NCBI RefSeq assembly: GCF_003286085.1
Contig: NW_020825288.1
Coordinates: forward strand, 14,942,001 to 15,006,000
Direction of reading: 5' to 3'
Origin: Drosophila persimilis
Lineage: Eukaryota > Arthropoda > Insecta > Diptera > Drosophilidae
Length of the DNA: 64,000 nt
The notes beneath the pieces are model-generated. The model was given only the letters and a program-made list of their open reading frames with translations, made no database searches and had not been told where the DNA came from. Of the stretch, positions 34,961 through 46,180 are shown piece by piece (within the stretch, counting starts at the first letter, position 1; each line of letters opens with the position of its first letter). Both the position numbers and the translations under genes were made by a program.

Positions 34961-36202
34961 CGTAACTAAAATCTATTTTCCCGTGGAACAATGCCAGAAG
35001 AAAGCTTTATCTGGCAAACAGTACTAGATCCATCTATAGTTCTTCATTGCTCTAATCCTCAGAGACTTCCACATGCATGGCCTTACACAGAACTCCTTGT
35101 GGTCTCATCACCGCCAACCCATATCCCCCGTATACCCTACATTTATGGCTGATATAAAAATAGAGTGTTTAAAAAAAGAAACCAACAACAAGTACAATAA
35201 CAAGAAAGAGAGCGCGAACCGAACACGCAATGGTGGCCAGTCAAGTCCTTTTACTCCTTTGCTCCTTGTTTTAATAACATAATTGAAAAAAGTGCTACGG
35301 AACGAGGATAAGCAGCGGGCTCTCACTCTCTCCCCGCCCTCCCTTTGTGTGTGTGAGCAAGGTAAATGGAATGCAGACGGAAAACAGCAGCTGGCTTTGA
35401 TTACACCACCAAGTGGCATATAGGGGGTTGGTCAACGGCATGTTGCACCCCTTCCCTGGGTGCCACATTACCCTCTGGTTACAGTTCCTGGGTGTTTCTG
35501 GGTGTTTGGTAATGGTGTCGATCGCGTGTTCCGACTGCCTTGTTAACAACCGTTTGTCCTTTGGAACTGTTTAGCAGCTCCTTCCAGCAAAACAAAACAG
35601 GAGAGAGAAAAAAACACACACACACACACACACAAGAACAAAAGGTTAATAATGGTCAACTTGATTACCGTAAATCAATAAGCACAAAACGGTGTACGGA
35701 GCGGACCGGACCGGACCGGGCCGGACTATGTCGGCTATAATTAACTGTAATTTCCAAGCAATCGCTAAATGGAATGCCCATCAGGGGATATTGATTCGCA
35801 TCGGGCATTCTTCGATTTCTCTCTTCTCTTTTCTCTGTATTCTTTAAAATTGTCTTATCTGCATCTCGGGCACTCCCCTGTGGAGTGCGGGTCCTTCTGT
35901 GTCCTGCGCCATGGATGAATAATGAGCATTCCTTGGACCACGTTCTGGCACAAATTGAAACTATTCTGCATACCATTTGGCAAGTATTTTAATTTGAATT
36001 TCTTCACAGCAAGTGATCGGGACGACGACGGACCTCCCCCCCTCCGGTAATGGCAGTTTTGGTGGCAACATTAAGGATAATTGTTGTAGTTAGCATGTAC
36101 TCTGGCATTTATAATGTGCTTCATCTATTCCCCCCCCCCCCCCCCTCCCCCATTTTGAAATACTTCTCTTGGTTCCGGGTTTTTGGTTGCTTTCTGCTTT
36201 GC

Positions 36203-36234
<32 letters not shown>

Positions 36235-36690
36235 ATCGCTAATGATAAAAATGTTGATTATGCATTTCTCTTTTTTTTTTCTTTCATTTTATTGCTTTTG
36301 GCTTTTGGTGTTGATTGCAGTTGATTGCGTGGGCTACTGGCTCGTGGGGTTGCGGGGCGGTAGGTGTTGAAAAAATGTGTGAGTATTGGTTGGGGGTGCA
36401 TATTTTCAAGGTGCTAATGAAAAGTTGCTTTGAGGAATGATAGCTTCGTTTATGCACACCAAAACTGCCAAAGTGATGAATGAATGTGTTCTGTATTTCG
36501 TTAATTTACATTTTCCAAATCGATTTGCACCACAAAATGTTTCTTTCTCAATGTATTTTGGTGTGTTGATGGCTCTGGCATTACATTTTTATATGCCATG
36601 CAATTATGCGCAGTGCTGGCTTTGGTTTTCTTTTACTTTGCCACTGCGTTGTTCTTGTAATTTGCCGATTTAATTGCTTGCGAGCGAAGG
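34960..36690. other. Non-coding stretch
   Basis: (CA)n at 35614-35634; GGACCGGACC repeats at 35701-35724; C16 at 36130-36145; CT run at 36211-36233. No gene found. Confidence 0.55.
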
Positions 36691-37080
36691 AGAGAGGATT
36701 GTAGCAGCGAAAATCTCAGTCCGAAGACAAATCCGACCCGAAAAAACAGTGCGTAACGAGGGCGGACGAAGGCCTTTGTAGAGCCGAAGTGCAAGCGAAA
36801 ACGTTTTGTCTTTGTAATCGTGTGGTTGTTGTTGTGTTAATTCGTCTTGAGAGCAGCTAGCTCAGAGAGGATCATCGGAGCGCGAGAGCCGACAAGAACT
36901 GTCGTGCACAGAAATCCCAGGTGCAGCCGAGTGCAAGCGAGAGGTAAATGTCTATCCAGCTTCTGCCTTTGCCTATCCTCTGCCCATGTGGCTGTTGTTG
37001 TTGGTGCGTATTTCGCTCGTCGGCAGATCTTAGCAGCGATAACATCTCTGCTTGGTTTAGCCGAGTGCAAGCGAGAGGCA
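36690..37080 (+). promoter_or_regulatory. Candidate promoter and 5'UTR exon of an unidentified gene
   Basis: A perfect Drosophila initiator TCAGTC lies at 36716-36721, followed by purine-rich 5'UTR-like sequence (CGAAGACAAATCCGACCCG, CAAGCGAAAACG) and a splice-donor-like GAG/GTAAAT at 36941-36948. A 20-bp block (AGCCGAGTGCAAGCGAGAGG) occurs at 36925-36944 and again at 37059-37078, with a weaker third copy at 36782. No TATA box and no clear DPE at +28 were seen. If real, the gene would run to the right and its coding exons are outside or unrecognised here. Confidence 0.3.
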
Positions 37081-40000
37081 AATGCCAAAGGAAGAGAGCT
37101 GGGAATTCGGGTTTCATATCAGATATTTGTAGAGTTCAATCCTTTTAGAGCAAACCCATAGCCTAAAATCATAAACGAAATTTCCACCTGAGATGCAAAT
37201 CAGCTTTCCATCAACGTCCTCCCCCTTCGAATCCATTAGTAGCACTCCTAATTACAGTCAGTAGAGTGTGCCACAGCAACAGCTAATTGCCACTACAGCA
37301 GCGGCACTAAGAACGTATTAGGCAGGCAAACAACTCCCCCACCAGTGCCCCCCCCCCTTTCCACCTCTGAGCATTTCATATCATAATTTCAACACCAACC
37401 TGAAACATTGCAAGTCAGCGATAGATAGACAGATAGACAGACAGATGGAGGACTGCCGGGATAGACACAAACAAATTGACGTGCCGACACATCGACTAAT
37501 GGACATGACGGCTGCACTGCCAATGGGGAGAACAGAACCCCCGAAAAACGAACAAATTGCAAGCTCGCGCTCACTCGAAAACGATAGACGAAAACTGCCA
37601 ATGCCAGGGAAATTTCAGTTTCGGGGGGGTGGGGGGGATGGGGAAAATTGCTCGCTTTATGGTAAAAATTGCATAAATAAATCATGTTCTAATATTGCAC
37701 TTGCCCTTGCAACAATCTGTCAGAGGAGTAGCAGCAGCAGCAGCAGCAGTGGCATCAACACCACCCACGAGTCAGTCGGAAGTGCACAGCGCGGCTGCGG
37801 AAGCGAGAGGAGTGGAGAGAAGAGGATGGCAATGGCGCAGACAATGGCCTGGACTGAAGGACTAGACGGACAATGGGAATGCTAGGTGCTGCAGGGGGTG
37901 CAGGGGGTGCAAGGGGGGCAATGTCAAACCCTGGCGTGAATGAGCGCGCACAAAATGGCGTTTAAGGCCATAAACAGCGAGCAGGAGCAGCCAGCCAGGG
38001 TCCATCCAGGCAAACCAATCGATGTCCGACCATAGATACTGCAGAGTCATCTACTGTGGGGGGGGCTAAACCTCAACCTCAACCTGAACATGAACCTGCT
38101 GCTGGAGCACCCGGAACTGTATCTGTGTATCTGTGTATCTGTGTATCCATGTGTCTGTGCATCTGTGTCTAGCGCTTGTCTGACAAACTGAATCGCCTGT
38201 CTGTTTTGGCGCTTAATTCGTCACTAAATGAGATTTTTTTTTTTTCCACTGTTGCCTGTTCGTTTTTGGCCATTGTTGTGCGCCATCGAAATTGCTATTT
38301 TGGAAGCCAGTGCTCGTGCTGTGGCTTTGCCGCATAGCTGAAGTGTACAGGAGTTTAGGAATAGCGCGAGGCTTTTGGGGGATTGGTTTTTGCTGGTGGG
38401 GGCATGCGGCAGGCGGCAGGCGGCAGGCGCCTGGCGCCTGGCGCCGACAGTTGCAGCCACTTTGCAATAACACAGCGTGAAATTGCAACGCCAAATCGAA
38501 TCAGTCCGCACGGGAAATTCGATTTTTTGTTCATTGCAGCAGCGGCAGCGGCAGCGCCAACCACCACTGGAGAGGAGACGACTCCAAAAGCTACTAGTCT
38601 TTTGCGGGCAATCAGACAGCAACAAATGCCCGGGATACCGGGCAAAGCAAAGCAATTTCGAGGCAAAAGTTTTTCGGTCAAACAGACTGTTGCTAAAGGC
38701 GGCAACAACCCAAACAAAGCTACTCGGAAAAATCAGTTAAAAAGGAGCCAAAAACACAATGCACTAAATACCCTCGAGGAATTACTGAGAAATCTTCCAG
38801 AAAAGCTCTATCCTCAAGCTTTGTGTAGCTGCTAAGCCACTGTGGGAGAGAGAAAGGCCGAAAAAGCACAAAGAAAGATCAGGGATCTTTTGGTATATAA
38901 ACCTCTAAGGACACTCTTTGAAGCTTCCTTTGAGAGGAGTCTCTAAAAGAAGGGCATTCAAAAGTGTACCCCAAAAAGTCTGTGCTATTTCGGACTCCAA
39001 GCTGCCGAGTGTCCAACAACTGTCCATCCATCCATCCATCCATCCATCCATCAGTAGCAGAAGCGTAATGAAATGAAATTACAAAATGTGCTGAATGCTG
39101 GCTGTTCTCTTCGAATGTTTTGTAACATTTTTGCATATCCATTCATTCCACTGCAGTCCTTCTGCTCGTTTTTTTTTTTTGTTCACCATTGTGGCATAAA
39201 TTGCTTATTTATTGTTTAAAATGGTTTCGTCGCTCCTTCTCTCCGCCAGGTGCCAAAATTTACATGTTCGAATGACCATTTGCTGGACAGCTTTGCTGCT
39301 TGATCAAGCACTAAAATATTTGAGCTAATTTTTCGCATCATTCAAATGGCATTTCCTTGAAATTTGCATATTTTGGCAGCGCATAAAAGTAATTTATGAT
39401 TTTCCAAGTGAATACCTGATAATTGTGCCCTGGATTAGGGCTTTATACTCAGAAATCTTCAAGCAGGCGCAAATCTGCTACGAAAGGGGGTAAAACAAAG
39501 AGAAAAGCTACTGCTAAGCTGCGCTGGGAGAGAGAAAAACCAGCATGCAGGCCATAATTATGATCCGATCGTTACCAAATTTGGCAATCTGGCAGATAGG
39601 ATAATTATTGTTCTTTCCATGTTTTTGTATCTTCCAAATTGGGGTTTAACACCCAAAATTCGAGCTCTTTTCACCAAGAGCTATGGCAAATATCAAATAA
39701 ATGTATGTGGCATCCACTTTACTCCACTCCAAGACACTTCTTGGCCTTTAAACATCTCCAGATCATCCAACAGAACAAGAACTCAATTAAAGCTGGTGTA
39801 AGATTGGCTCTCAACAGAGCCTCAAGGCTCAAGGAGCTGACTGGACGTATAAATAAAAAAAAATCATATGCAAATGAAATTGTCTCCATTCGACACGAAC
39901 CGTTAAGATCATGTCCCCCCCCCACACACACACACACACACAGAGACACATGGCTCATCCAATTTTGGTCAACACTGACAAAGGCTTTGCCAATCAAGAA

Positions 40001-42590
40001 GATGCAACTGCAACAGCAACTGCAACTGCGGCAACAACTGCATAACGATATGCAAAATATGCAACACAGATGCCATATCGGCTGTCAGTTGTCAGAGAGT
40101 CAAAAGGCAAAGAGACAGACAGTGGTGGAGACTCCTGTGGCAGCCTCCTGTGGCAGCCTCCTGTCGCTTTGCGCCCAATTACGCCTTCAAATTGAGTGAT
40201 AAATGTCTTGAAGATGGCACATAAATAAACTTGAGTTAAATTTATTACACAACCCACACAAAGACTTCATAAAAATGCAAACTAAATGAACTATTAAAGG
40301 AGGAAGCCGAAGAGAGAGAGAGCGAGAGTCGGCAAAACATGAGAAACACCGAAAGACAAACAAACAAATGAAGAAGGGATCCCGCTCAAAAGCCAAAGAC
40401 AATTGAATTGCATTGCCAGAAGGGGGGAGGGGGGGGAAGCCACGGCGGTGTGAGAAAAAACAAAAAAAAAAATGCAAATAAATGCGCAAATAAAATGTGC
40501 AATCAACGTGGAGATGGCGTGGTCTGAGCTGCAACGAGGCAATACCCCTGAAGAAGTGTGAATGTTGCGCATGCGCGGAGTCGCCACGAACCAAGTGCGC
40601 ATCAATTAGGAACGAAACGGAACGGAACGGTACGGCAGCACGAAGATAAAGCAATGCCACAACAGAAGAAGAAGAAGAAGAAGAAGAACAGGCTCCAAAA
40701 ACGTTTAGATAAACAAATACAGAAGAATGCTGAAATGCTGTTAAAAGGCAACAAAATGAAGTGGCGGTGGGCATATAGGGTCCACCATCGAACCCTGAGG
40801 AGGAACTCTGCGACTCCTGCTCCTGCTCTCTCTGTCTCTCTGTGTCTCTGTGTCTCTGTGTGTTGCCACAATTTCAATGAACATGCTCGCGCACAGTTGA
40901 AGAGCAAACAAATTTATTACGCGCCGTTTGAACAGCGCATAAATTTTAAGGCCCCGAAAGCCGGACCAGAGCCCAGTCACGGCCTGGCCAAGATTAACAT
41001 ACTGGCTAAAACCGAGCAGCGAGTAGACTCCAATCGATCCATTGCCGGATTGCGTGCCACAGAGCCTGAGAGGCGAACGGGCATGCGTGATTTACAAACA
41101 GCGCCACATTTGGCAAAACCATTTCAAAGGGGGCAAAGGGGGCAAAGGGGGGGACTCTACGTAAAACGATTTAAAGCTGAACACGACCAATTTGTGGATA
41201 GTCTTTGGGGCACAGAGACAGAGACAGAGACAGAGAGAGAGACCCCCTGATGATCCGGCACGATGCAGTGCCACACATTTCTCATTTCCAGAATTTATGT
41301 TGAGACCCCCAGACAATTGATTGTTGAATGAAGATCGAAGGCAGGGCAGGGCAGGGCTAAGACCACTCCCTCTCTGGGTAATTCAATACGTTTTAAGGCC
41401 GACTAATTTCGGTTCGAATGTTGAAACTAATATGTGATTTTGTTCAAGGTATTGAATAACCTCAAAACCTGCGGGGACCTCACACTTTTTTTTTTGTTGA
41501 GTGCCGCTCGGTGACATTTCGATTTATTTTTATTGATTCGTCGGAGGCCATGGGGGCTCGGTGCAAGGTGATGCTCTGAAATGCAAGTCAGGCGCCGAGT
41601 GGCACGCAAGTGATCATCACACCTTGATAAGGAGAGGGTACCCCCCCCCCCCCCCCCCACCCCCTGGGGCATGGGTTGGGGAGCATCCGTGTGCGTGTGT
41701 TATCTGAAAGCTGCCCCCTGAATTTCTTACTTTTATGCTTGATTTATTGACTTTATTTTATGGCCCCTTGATTGGACACTAAATGAGTTTTTAAACTCCC
41801 AAACGAATGGGCCGGGCCGGGCCGGGCTCTTATCAATTTTTTTTCCCCCCCCACTCTTTTTTTATTGGAAGTTTCCCTTCAGATACAGATACAGTACATT
41901 TTGTACATTTATTCGGTGGAAGTTAAAGTCACTTACGTTTTACATTTAAGCCACGTTTTCGGTTTAATGTCGGTACAAAACGTTTCGGTTACGAAGGAAG
42001 GTCTCAAGAACTTACCTGAAACGAAAGAGAAAAAGAGAAATGTTAATTAAATTTATCGTAGAGTCTTTTTGTGGTCGCCGTAATTGCAATTAAATGTAAA
42101 CACTCTTTTGGTCGGGGGGTTTATTTGGCTGTCGAGCGATCAATCACTGGGGAATGTGTGCTTCCAATGGGGATCTCCGTGGGTGGAGAATCGTATCGGA
42201 ATAAATCACTTTACCATTTGAAAGCGATTTCATTTGATTTCGGATTAAAGCTTAAGGATTCCACGAGTTTATTCCCCCATAAAAGAGGTTCGAATTTATT
42301 GGCACTCCTTCGGGATTTTCTTTAGCCTAAAACCCACCTTTGCACAACCCACTAAAAGGCAATTTAATCCGTTTATTTTCGGTACAGTGACTGGCAAAAG
42401 GAACTGATGAATGAAGGAGATTAAATCTCTTCAAAGACAAATAATCATTCATTCTAAACGATATATTGTTGAAATCGAAAGAGTGGAATCTCTTATTCAA
42501 ATGCGATACTAAAGTGTTGAATTTCCCCTAAGTGAACGGCGAAAGTCTCACTACAGCAACCATTCGCCACGAATGAATCGGAATATTTAA
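37080..42590. other. Non-coding stretch with scattered simple repeats
   Basis: Microsatellites: AGACAGAT (37424-37446), (CAG)n 37730-37750, GTGTATCT (38117-38147), GGCGGCAGGC (38407-38440), (CATC)n 39025-39052, (CA)n 39924-39942, (GAA)n 40663-40688, GTGTCTCT (40838-40862), (GAGACA)n 41214-41240, C18 near 41641-41659. Motif copies related to the 1.6 kb and 12.7 kb arrays lie at 38763-38853 and 39427-39535. No coding gene recognised. Confidence 0.5.
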
Positions 42591-43795
42591 GATATGAAAT
42601 ACCCAAGCCATATAGATCATTTATGAAATGTATCGATTATTTATGGATCTATAATGAATTTATAGACATGTTTCTTATTTTATTTAGTATTTAGAAATAT
42701 ATTGAGAATTTATAGATATTTATTTATTATTTTTTAAAAATTTATTTATGATGTTTTTATTATTATAGATGATTTATTGCTTGATTTTATATTTATTTAT
42801 TATGATTTTATTTATGTATAAATATATTGAGAATTCATAGATATTTATTTATTTTTGGTATACAATATCATTACTATTTCAATAACTTCTCCATTTCAGT
42901 GATCATTTATAAAATTGAGCAAATTGTTAAAGCATTTATCGATCATAAATAAAAGTAACCAAGAATTTAACGATAAACTAGTTTTTCAAATCTGTATCGA
43001 AAATTTATAGATTTTTTGTGAATTAATACAATAATCAATACAATATCAATCATATATTGAGTGATTCGATATATTTTAAGATAAACTTATCGATTTGAGT
43101 GATTATTTATAAGTTTGAGCAAAAAGTTAAGGAATTTATCGATCATTAATCAGTGTTATCGACAATTGATAGAATTTATAAATTATTTATATTTTTATTG
43201 AGAATTTATAGATTTTTTTGTAGGTATTACCGATGACTTATTTTGTGATTCCATATATTTTGGGATAAACTCTCTTATAAGCTTGAGCAAAGGTTCTAAC
43301 ATTCATCGATCATAAATATATGTTATCGATCAATTATTGATAAACTATATTTAAAATTCTTGTCGAAAATGTATGGATTTTTTGAGAATAAATAGATGTG
43401 TATTTATGTATGTATTATCGAAGATTTATTTTGTCATTCTATCGTTGCGATTACGATAATTTATCGGTTTCAGTGAGCATTTACAAACATGGGCAAAGTT
43501 GTATAGCAAATATCGGTCATCAATCAATGTAATCGATCATTTATGAAATTTATTTATGTATTATCGATTATTCATTTTAGGATTCGATATATTTTGGAAT
43601 AAACTCTAGATACGATTTCGATAACTTATCGGTATCAGTGATAATTTATAAGCTTTAGCAAAAATTCGAGCATTTATCGATCATCAATAAATGTTATCGA
43701 TAAACTATTTTTTAAATTCTTTCAAAATTACACAAATTTGTAGGTTTTTAGTTAAAAATAGATCCTAGAAATTCAAATATTGTAAGAAAAAATAC
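42590..43795. repeat. AT-rich tandem array rich in ATCGAT sites, about 165-205 bp unit
   Basis: Five units share AGCAAA(n)...TTTATCGATCATAAATA(n)TGTTATCGAT, anchored near 42916, 43116, 43284, 43490 and 43655. Between them come TTAAATTCTTGTCGAAAATT, TATTTATGTATTATCGA and GATTCGATATATTTTGGGAT blocks in constant order. More than a dozen TATCGA or ATCGAT sites are present. Confidence 0.82.
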
Positions 43796-45230
43796 TTCTT
43801 CGACCTCTGAGAGGCTGTATAAGATCCATTTCCCCCCAATCTCTAACTCCCACATGACACACATTCCTCGAGCACCCATTTCTGTGACTTGCTGGAGCCC
43901 TTGGGCCGCCTTGACGCGTCTTATAGCGCCGCGACGCACTGTCTACAGCCTCCAGCCAGTCAGCTCTCAAACTCCATTTGAATGGTGGGCCCACGCAATG
44001 TAATTACAAAACGAACATCAAAGTCGTGCATAGACATAGACACAGAGACAGAGGTTCCCATACTCGGTCTATTCAGCATTTGTAGACACACAAAACATGT
44101 TAACTATAATTAAACATAAATATGCAACAACAACAATCGACAAGAGCAACAGCAACAGCAACAGCGTGAATGGCAGGCAAAAGTGTCCATCAAAAAGGTC
44201 TATACTCTGCTTTCTGCTTTCTGCTCTGCAAGCAAATGACGCAGAATTCTTTTTTAATTAAACATAAAATTACTTTGGCGCTGCCAGACAGATCACACAG
44301 AGCTGAGGCAAATAAATCAAATGAAATCTACTTGGGTAAACAACTTTGTAAAGGGGCAAGTGGCAGTGGCACAAGCAGAGGCACAGGCAGAGGAAGAGTC
44401 CACGCGGGGAGTCGCCGTCGCCGTCGCCGTCGCCGTCTCCGTCTGCGGCACGTAATAATCATTTACATGAACACTCCGCATAAATGTCACGTTGCCGCGA
44501 TTATAAAAATAACTCGAAATAACTTCAAACTCCGAACATCGAAGGAGAGCTGCGAGATGCTGTATGGCCCTGGCCCTGGCTCTGTCCCTGCCCCCCCCCT
44601 TTGGCAGTCATAAATTAATGAATTTTTATTTGCTTATGCAATGGCTGGGGAAAATTGCATGCTCCACCCTGCACCTCGCTCTCCCTCTCTCTGAATCGTT
44701 CCCATCTACATATCTGTCTACTATCTATCCATAATGAAAGCATATCCTGCTTCAAAAACAGAAAAAAAAGAAAAAAAAAAATGATATGCACCCAGAGGTT
44801 GGAAAAAAGCAGACCAGGTGGAAAAATTCAATTTCCAGTCATATGAAGGCTGCCTCCTGGCTCCTGCCTTCTGCCTCCTGCCTCCTGCTGCTGCTGGAGC
44901 TGCTCGTGGAGCTGCTGGAAAACAAGTTGCATCCGCAATTAAGTCATCAAGTTGCAATTATTGCCATAAAAACGAACAAAACGCAGGCAGCCAGCACTGC
45001 AAAAAATGTGGCCACGCATGAACGTGAGATGCGATGCTGCTGCCGCTGCCGCTGCTGGCTGCCGGCTGCTGAAGCTTTGGGCTTGGCTTCGGCTTTGGCC
45101 ACAACTCAGCAGCGCAAAAAAATTAAGCCAGAGCTGGAATACGACTCAGGCATACCCTCCACTAATTAGAACTGCATATGTCCCCTTGAGGACTTCAATG
45201 GCCAGAGAAAACAGGGAACTATAATCCGAA
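43795..45230. other. Non-coding stretch
   Basis: AACAGCAACAGC (44149-44166), CCGTCGCCGTCG (44413-44440) and CTGCTGCTGGAGCTGCT (44886-44905) repeats. No gene supported. Confidence 0.5.
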
Positions 45231-46180
45231 TATTTACATTCATAGGAAAAAAATTAAATATATAATTTTAAAATATTTCACAAAAAAAATAAAACAAAAA
45301 AAATTTAAAAAATAATGACTAAATAAAAAAATTACTTTTTTTTTATATATATGTTATATTAAAAAAAAAACAAAGGTAAATATTTGATTCAAGATTGATT
45401 CATTTTGTAAAAAAAAAATAAAAAATAGGTAATAATAATAAATAAATAAAAAATAAAATGCAAAATAAAATTTAAAAAAAATTAATACATGTACATTTGA
45501 TATTTAAAACATATGTGAAAATATTTGATTTCAAAATGTTTCATAAAATAAAAATAAATAATAATAACAAGTAAATGAAAAATAGCATTAAAAAAAATTA
45601 ATATATATGTATGTATATATGTTTAATATATATTTCAAATGTAAAAAATATAGGAATATATTTGACTTCATGATATTTCATGAAATCAATAAAAAATAAA
45701 TATAAATAATAACAATAAATAAATAAAATAAAAAATTAAAATGTGTACATATGTACATACATATGTATTCATATTAAAAATATATAGGAAAATATTTTTG
45801 TACAAAATTATACATAAAGTATATATAAATAATAATATAGAAATAATTTTTTTAATTATATACATATTTGATGTACACAAAATAAAAAAAAATATTTAAT
45901 TCAAGATATTTCATAACATAAATTTAAAAAAATATAAATAAATAAAATAAAAGCAAAATTTTTTTTTAAATCCATAAAACCATATATATAATAATTATTT
46001 TGTATTATTTTAATATTTGAAGTAAATTAATTAATATTGAAATTATATATATTTCCTAAAAACTTAAAACATTTTTTATTTTTTATGCTTGAATGAAATA
46101 TGGGCCATACGAACGAACCCCATTTTTAATCCATTTAAATTTAAATCAAAGTGGATGCTATTTAATTTCACTTAGTTTGT
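45230..46180. repeat. AT-rich tandem array, about 135-140 bp unit
   Basis: A-rich DNA with a recurring ATTTGATTTCAAGATATTTC-like block at 45382, 45523, 45660, 45793 and 45894 (spacings 141, 137, 133, 101), each followed by A-rich ATAAATAATAATAA filler and ATGTACATATGT-type sequence. Frames here are artefacts of AT-rich sequence. Confidence 0.7.

Noticed and set aside
40558-41250. 230-codon plus-strand frame
   Set aside because: Contains KKKKKK from (GAA)n and TETETE from (GAGACA)n; no domain, and no splice-site support.
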